From: CAUTYU01 sp963545205
GTDB taxonomy: Bacteria > Desulfobacterota > Desulfovibrionia > Desulfovibrionales > Desulfomicrobiaceae
DNA length: 64,000 nucleotides
Reading direction: 5' to 3'
Assembly: GCA_963545205.1 (NCBI GenBank)
Contig: CAUUHW010000002.1
Span: 1-64,000 of the forward strand
The position numbers and the translations under genes are program-made. Of the stretch, positions 61,544-64,000 are shown in pieces; the stretch's first letter is position 1; each line of letters starts with the position of its first letter. Under the pieces are notes generated by a model that did no database searches, was not told the origin of the DNA, and worked only from the letters and a program-made list of their open reading frames with translations.

Positions 61544-63154
61544 ATGAAGATCTCGTTTTTGGGTGCGGCTCGTACTGTTACAGGTTCATGTTTTGTTGTG
61601 GAAACGGCAACAACCCGCTTTGCCATTGATTGTGGAATGTACCAGGGGAACAAGGATATTGAAAAAAGAAACCTGGAACGACAGGATATCAGCACCGGAA
61701 AACTTGATTTCATCCTCGTTACCCACGCCCATATCGACCATTCGGGACTGCTCCCCAAAATAGTCAAAGACGGGTTTTCCGGCCCGATTTACTGCACAAC
61801 TGCGACCCTGGATTTACTGGACATTATGCTCAGGGACAGTGCCCATATTCAGGAAATGGAAGCAAAATGGGAAAACAAAAAACGCCTGCGCAAAGGCCTG
61901 CCGCAAGCAGAACCTTTATATACCCAGAAAGACGCGGAAAAAACAATCCGCCAGCTGAAAGCCGTGGAGTACGGAACCAAGCTCAGCCCTGTTTCTGACG
62001 TACGCATGGAATTTAACGATGCCGGACATATTCTGGGTTCCTCATTCATTGAACTCTGGATTACGGAAAACGGCAAACAGACAAAACTTGTTTTTTCCGG
62101 TGACCTTGGCCGCCCGGACCGTTTTATTATCCGTGACCCTGAAACAGAAGAAAAAGCCGATTACCTTTTTCTGGAATCAACCTATGGCGACAGAAATCAC
62201 AAAAACGAAGACATCAGCCTGGAAGAATTGGCCGAGGCCATCAATTCCGCTGTCAGCCACGGCCAGAAAACCATCATTCCGGCCTTTGCCATTGAACGCA
62301 GCCAGGAAATCATCTACGCCCTGCGCCAGCTTAAAGAAGATGGAAAGATTCCCAAAGAACTTCCTGTCTACCTGGACAGTCCTTTAGCCATCAAGGCAAC
62401 AGAAATATTCCGCACCCACAAGGAATATTACGACCAGAAAACAAAAGAGGTGCTCAGGCGCGGCGTAGACCCGCTTGATCTGCCGAACCTCGAATTTACC
62501 CTGAGTACGGAAGACTCCATGGCCATTAACGAAGCAGACGGCCCGGCTGTTGTTATCTCGGCCAGCGGCATGGCTAATGCCGGACGCATCAAGCATCACC
62601 TGCGGCACAATATCTGGCGGCACGGCGCCTCAATCGTGTTTGTCGGCTTTCAGGCTGCAGGCACACCGGGCAGACGGCTGGTTGACGGGGCAAAGACCAT
62701 CACGCTCATGGGAGAAGAACTGGTTGTGAACGCCAATATTTATACGATTGGCGGTTTTTCAGCCCACGCCGGCCAAAGCCAGATTCTGGACTGGGTTTCC
62801 AACTTCAACAACCCGAATATGGAAGTTTTTCTGGTCCACGGAGAATACAAGGCCCAGCAGGCACTGGCAGAACTGATCAAAAAACAGTTCCATCTTAAAG
62901 TGCATATTCCTGATTACATGGAAAAAATTGAACTTGCGGCAGGCAAGGTACAGACAACTCCGTCCCTGCCGGAAGTCCTGCCCGCCCGTATCAACTGGAA
63001 TTTTGTCATGGACGAGATGCAGACCAGAATCGACCAGTTGCGCGACCGCACCCAGCAAATCGAAAATATGGAATGGGCAGACCAGACAGATATACGCGAC
63101 GATCTGCTGCAAATCTCAGCCAAGCTGACACGCCTGCTTTCCGAAGTTGCCTGA
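61544..63154 (+). CDS. MBL-fold/beta-CASP ribonuclease-like protein
   Basis: The 536 residues belong to the beta-CASP metallo-beta-lactamase group (CPSF73/YSH1-like) that cleaves RNA. It starts MKISFLGAARTVTGSCFVVE and has the zinc motif HAHIDHSG, a central beta-CASP domain with PAFAIERSQEI and the late SASGMANAGRIKHHL and GGFSAHAGQ motifs. GAGGAGG precedes the ATG. A helical extension follows residue 470. The substrate is unknown. Confidence 0.9.
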   Translation: MKISFLGAARTVTGSCFVVETATTRFAIDCGMYQGNKDIEKRNLERQDISTGKLDFILVTHAHIDHSGLLPKIVKDGFSGPIYCTTATLDLLDIMLRDSAHIQEMEAKWENKKRLRKGLPQAEPLYTQKDAEKTIRQLKAVEYGTKLSPVSDVRMEFNDAGHILGSSFIELWITENGKQTKLVFSGDLGRPDRFIIRDPETEEKADYLFLESTYGDRNHKNEDISLEELAEAINSAVSHGQKTIIPAFAIERSQEIIYALRQLKEDGKIPKELPVYLDSPLAIKATEIFRTHKEYYDQKTKEVLRRGVDPLDLPNLEFTLSTEDSMAINEADGPAVVISASGMANAGRIKHHLRHNIWRHGASIVFVGFQAAGTPGRRLVDGAKTITLMGEELVVNANIYTIGGFSAHAGQSQILDWVSNFNNPNMEVFLVHGEYKAQQALAELIKKQFHLKVHIPDYMEKIELAAGKVQTTPSLPEVLPARINWNFVMDEMQTRIDQLRDRTQQIENMEWADQTDIRDDLLQISAKLTRLLSEVA

Positions 63155-63178
63155 CCTGCTTCTTCTTAAAAAGCCATA

Positions 63179-63216
63179 AAAAAGCCTGCTCGGAAAAATA
63201 CCTGAGCAGGCTTTTT
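63179..63216. terminator. bidirectional terminator
   Basis: AAAAAGCCTGCTC (63179-63191) and GAGCAGGCTTTTT (63204-63216) pair over 13 bases with A/T runs on both sides. It lies between the convergent beta-CASP and nadD genes and can serve both. Confidence 0.88.
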
Positions 63217-63239
63217 CCCCACCAATCAGATTGCCAAAC

Positions 63240-63899
63240 TCAGGTTTCATTCCAGCAACGATCAATTTCCGCCCTGGCATTCTGCATCAATTCCAGCACG
63301 CCTTCCGGCACCCAGAAATCAATCCGGCGGTTCTGCCGCCACATGTCCCTGATCAGGGTTGAGCTGATTTCAAGGCGTGGAGGCGACAAAAACAGCATGT
63401 TTGTGCCATCAGGAAATAACAACCTGTTTTCCTGCTGCCTGTTTTCAGGCCATGTCGTGCGGGCAAAGGCAAGTGCCTTGTCAAAGGAAACCAGCCGTTC
63501 AATAATGATAAAATTCATTTTGCGGGGCAGCTCATTTCCCTCTTCCCAGCTCGTAATATTCAGCAGATCATCGCTGCCCAGCAGAAAAGAAAATTCTGTT
63601 TGAGGACGGAGTTGCAGCAACGTGTCAATTGTCCTGCAGGTAAAGGACGGACCAGGCAAGGAGCCTTCAAGCTCGTTTACGTCAAGGCCGGGAATTCCCG
63701 TAACAGCCTGACGCAAAAGCCGCACCCGAAGGGCAAAGGGCAGGATTCCCCGCGCGGATTTATGCGGTGGCACACCGGAGGGCAAACATTCAACGAGGTC
63801 AAGTCCGGCCAGCTCCCGCACTTCCAGAGCCAGCCGCAAATGCCCGACATGCACGGGATTAAACGTGCCCCCAAAAATTCCGACTTTTTCGCGCGCCAT
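63240..63899 (-). CDS. nadD: nicotinate-nucleotide adenylyltransferase
   Basis: NadD forms deamido-NAD from nicotinate mononucleotide and ATP. The 219 residues have the nucleotidyl-transferase motif GGTFNPVHVGHL (about 10-21), PPHKS and the C-terminal SSTLIRDMWRQNR (ISSTxxR type). It starts directly after the proA stop, with one base between the stop and its ATG region, so the two are coupled. Confidence 0.95.
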   Translation of the reverse strand: MAREKVGIFGGTFNPVHVGHLRLALEVRELAGLDLVECLPSGVPPHKSARGILPFALRVRLLRQAVTGIPGLDVNELEGSLPGPSFTCRTIDTLLQLRPQTEFSFLLGSDDLLNITSWEEGNELPRKMNFIIIERLVSFDKALAFARTTWPENRQQENRLLFPDGTNMLFLSPPRLEISSTLIRDMWRQNRRIDFWVPEGVLELMQNARAEIDRCWNET

Positions 63900-64000
63900 T
63901 CAGATACGTACCTGCCCTTCTCCAAAGACAACAAATTTGCGTCCGGTCAGTTCACGCACTCCCATCGGCCCGTAAGCATGGAGCTTGGACGTACAGATGC
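63900..64000 (-). CDS. proA: gamma-glutamyl phosphate reductase, C-terminal fragment
   Basis: Only the last 32 codons are in the window. They read TSKLHAYGPMGVRELTGRKF and end FGEGQVRI, which matches the ProA C-terminus. The enzyme makes glutamate semialdehyde for proline. The 5' part lies beyond the right edge. Confidence 0.85.
   Translation of the reverse strand, partial: ICTSKLHAYGPMGVRELTGRKFVVFGEGQVRI

Overview
The flanking chromosome looks like a Gram-negative, sulfate-reducer-like deltaproteobacterium (Desulfovibrionales or a close relative). The reasons are a DUF169 gene coupled to a TauE/SafE sulfite-exporter-like gene, the block prs / rplY / pth / carD / rho with ispE and tRNA-Gln just upstream, hldD for LPS heptose, pbpC, and a UGA-containing SelW-like selenoprotein gene. 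The genus cannot be named from this sequence alone.

Left chromosomal part (1-19.6 kb): mutY reads rightward. Everything after it reads leftward: a small membrane protein, TauE/SafE and DUF169; secF, secD and yajC; an M48 protease with a repeat-rich tail, nadE, rho, carD, pth, rplY, prs, tRNA-Gln, ispE and a DegP/HtrA protease; then a UPF0210/ACT-domain pair. It ends with a rightward tRNA-Val/tRNA-Asp pair.

Middle (19,623-53,770): a complete-looking 34-kb integrative and conjugative element inserted in tRNA-Asp and flanked by perfect 101-bp direct repeats that cover the 3' part of the tRNA and its terminator. It carries, left to right: a winged-helix protein and a replication-initiator-like gene with an internal iteron/AT-rich candidate origin; a small type IVB (Dot/Icm, IncI-like) secretion system (dotH, dotG, a dotE-like gene, dotP, dotI, dotO, a partly identical gene pair, dotA, icmV, dotD, dotC, dotB, icmT, dotM, dotL) with ArdC antirestriction, topoisomerase III and a lytic transglycosylase; an IncP-like DNA-processing module (relaxase and MobC/TraJ leftward from an oriT with a CATCCTGC nic-like site; TraK- and TraL-like genes rightward); and a tyrosine integrase at the right end. 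Between oriT and traK, in what would be the leading region, sits a zeta-toxin-like kinase with a small partner gene. The kinase carries the same C-terminal domain as the relaxase, which suggests it could be handled by the same transfer machinery. A second small Cys-rich gene is nested out of frame inside the relaxase gene.

Right chromosomal part (53.8-64 kb): pbpC and hldD (leftward), hisH-hisF (rightward), dnaJ and rpoZ (leftward), a SelW/Rdx selenoprotein gene read through an in-frame TGA, mscS (leftward), a beta-CASP metallo-beta-lactamase-fold protein (rightward), nadD and the 3' end of proA (leftward). I saw no CRISPR array, insertion sequence or rRNA gene.
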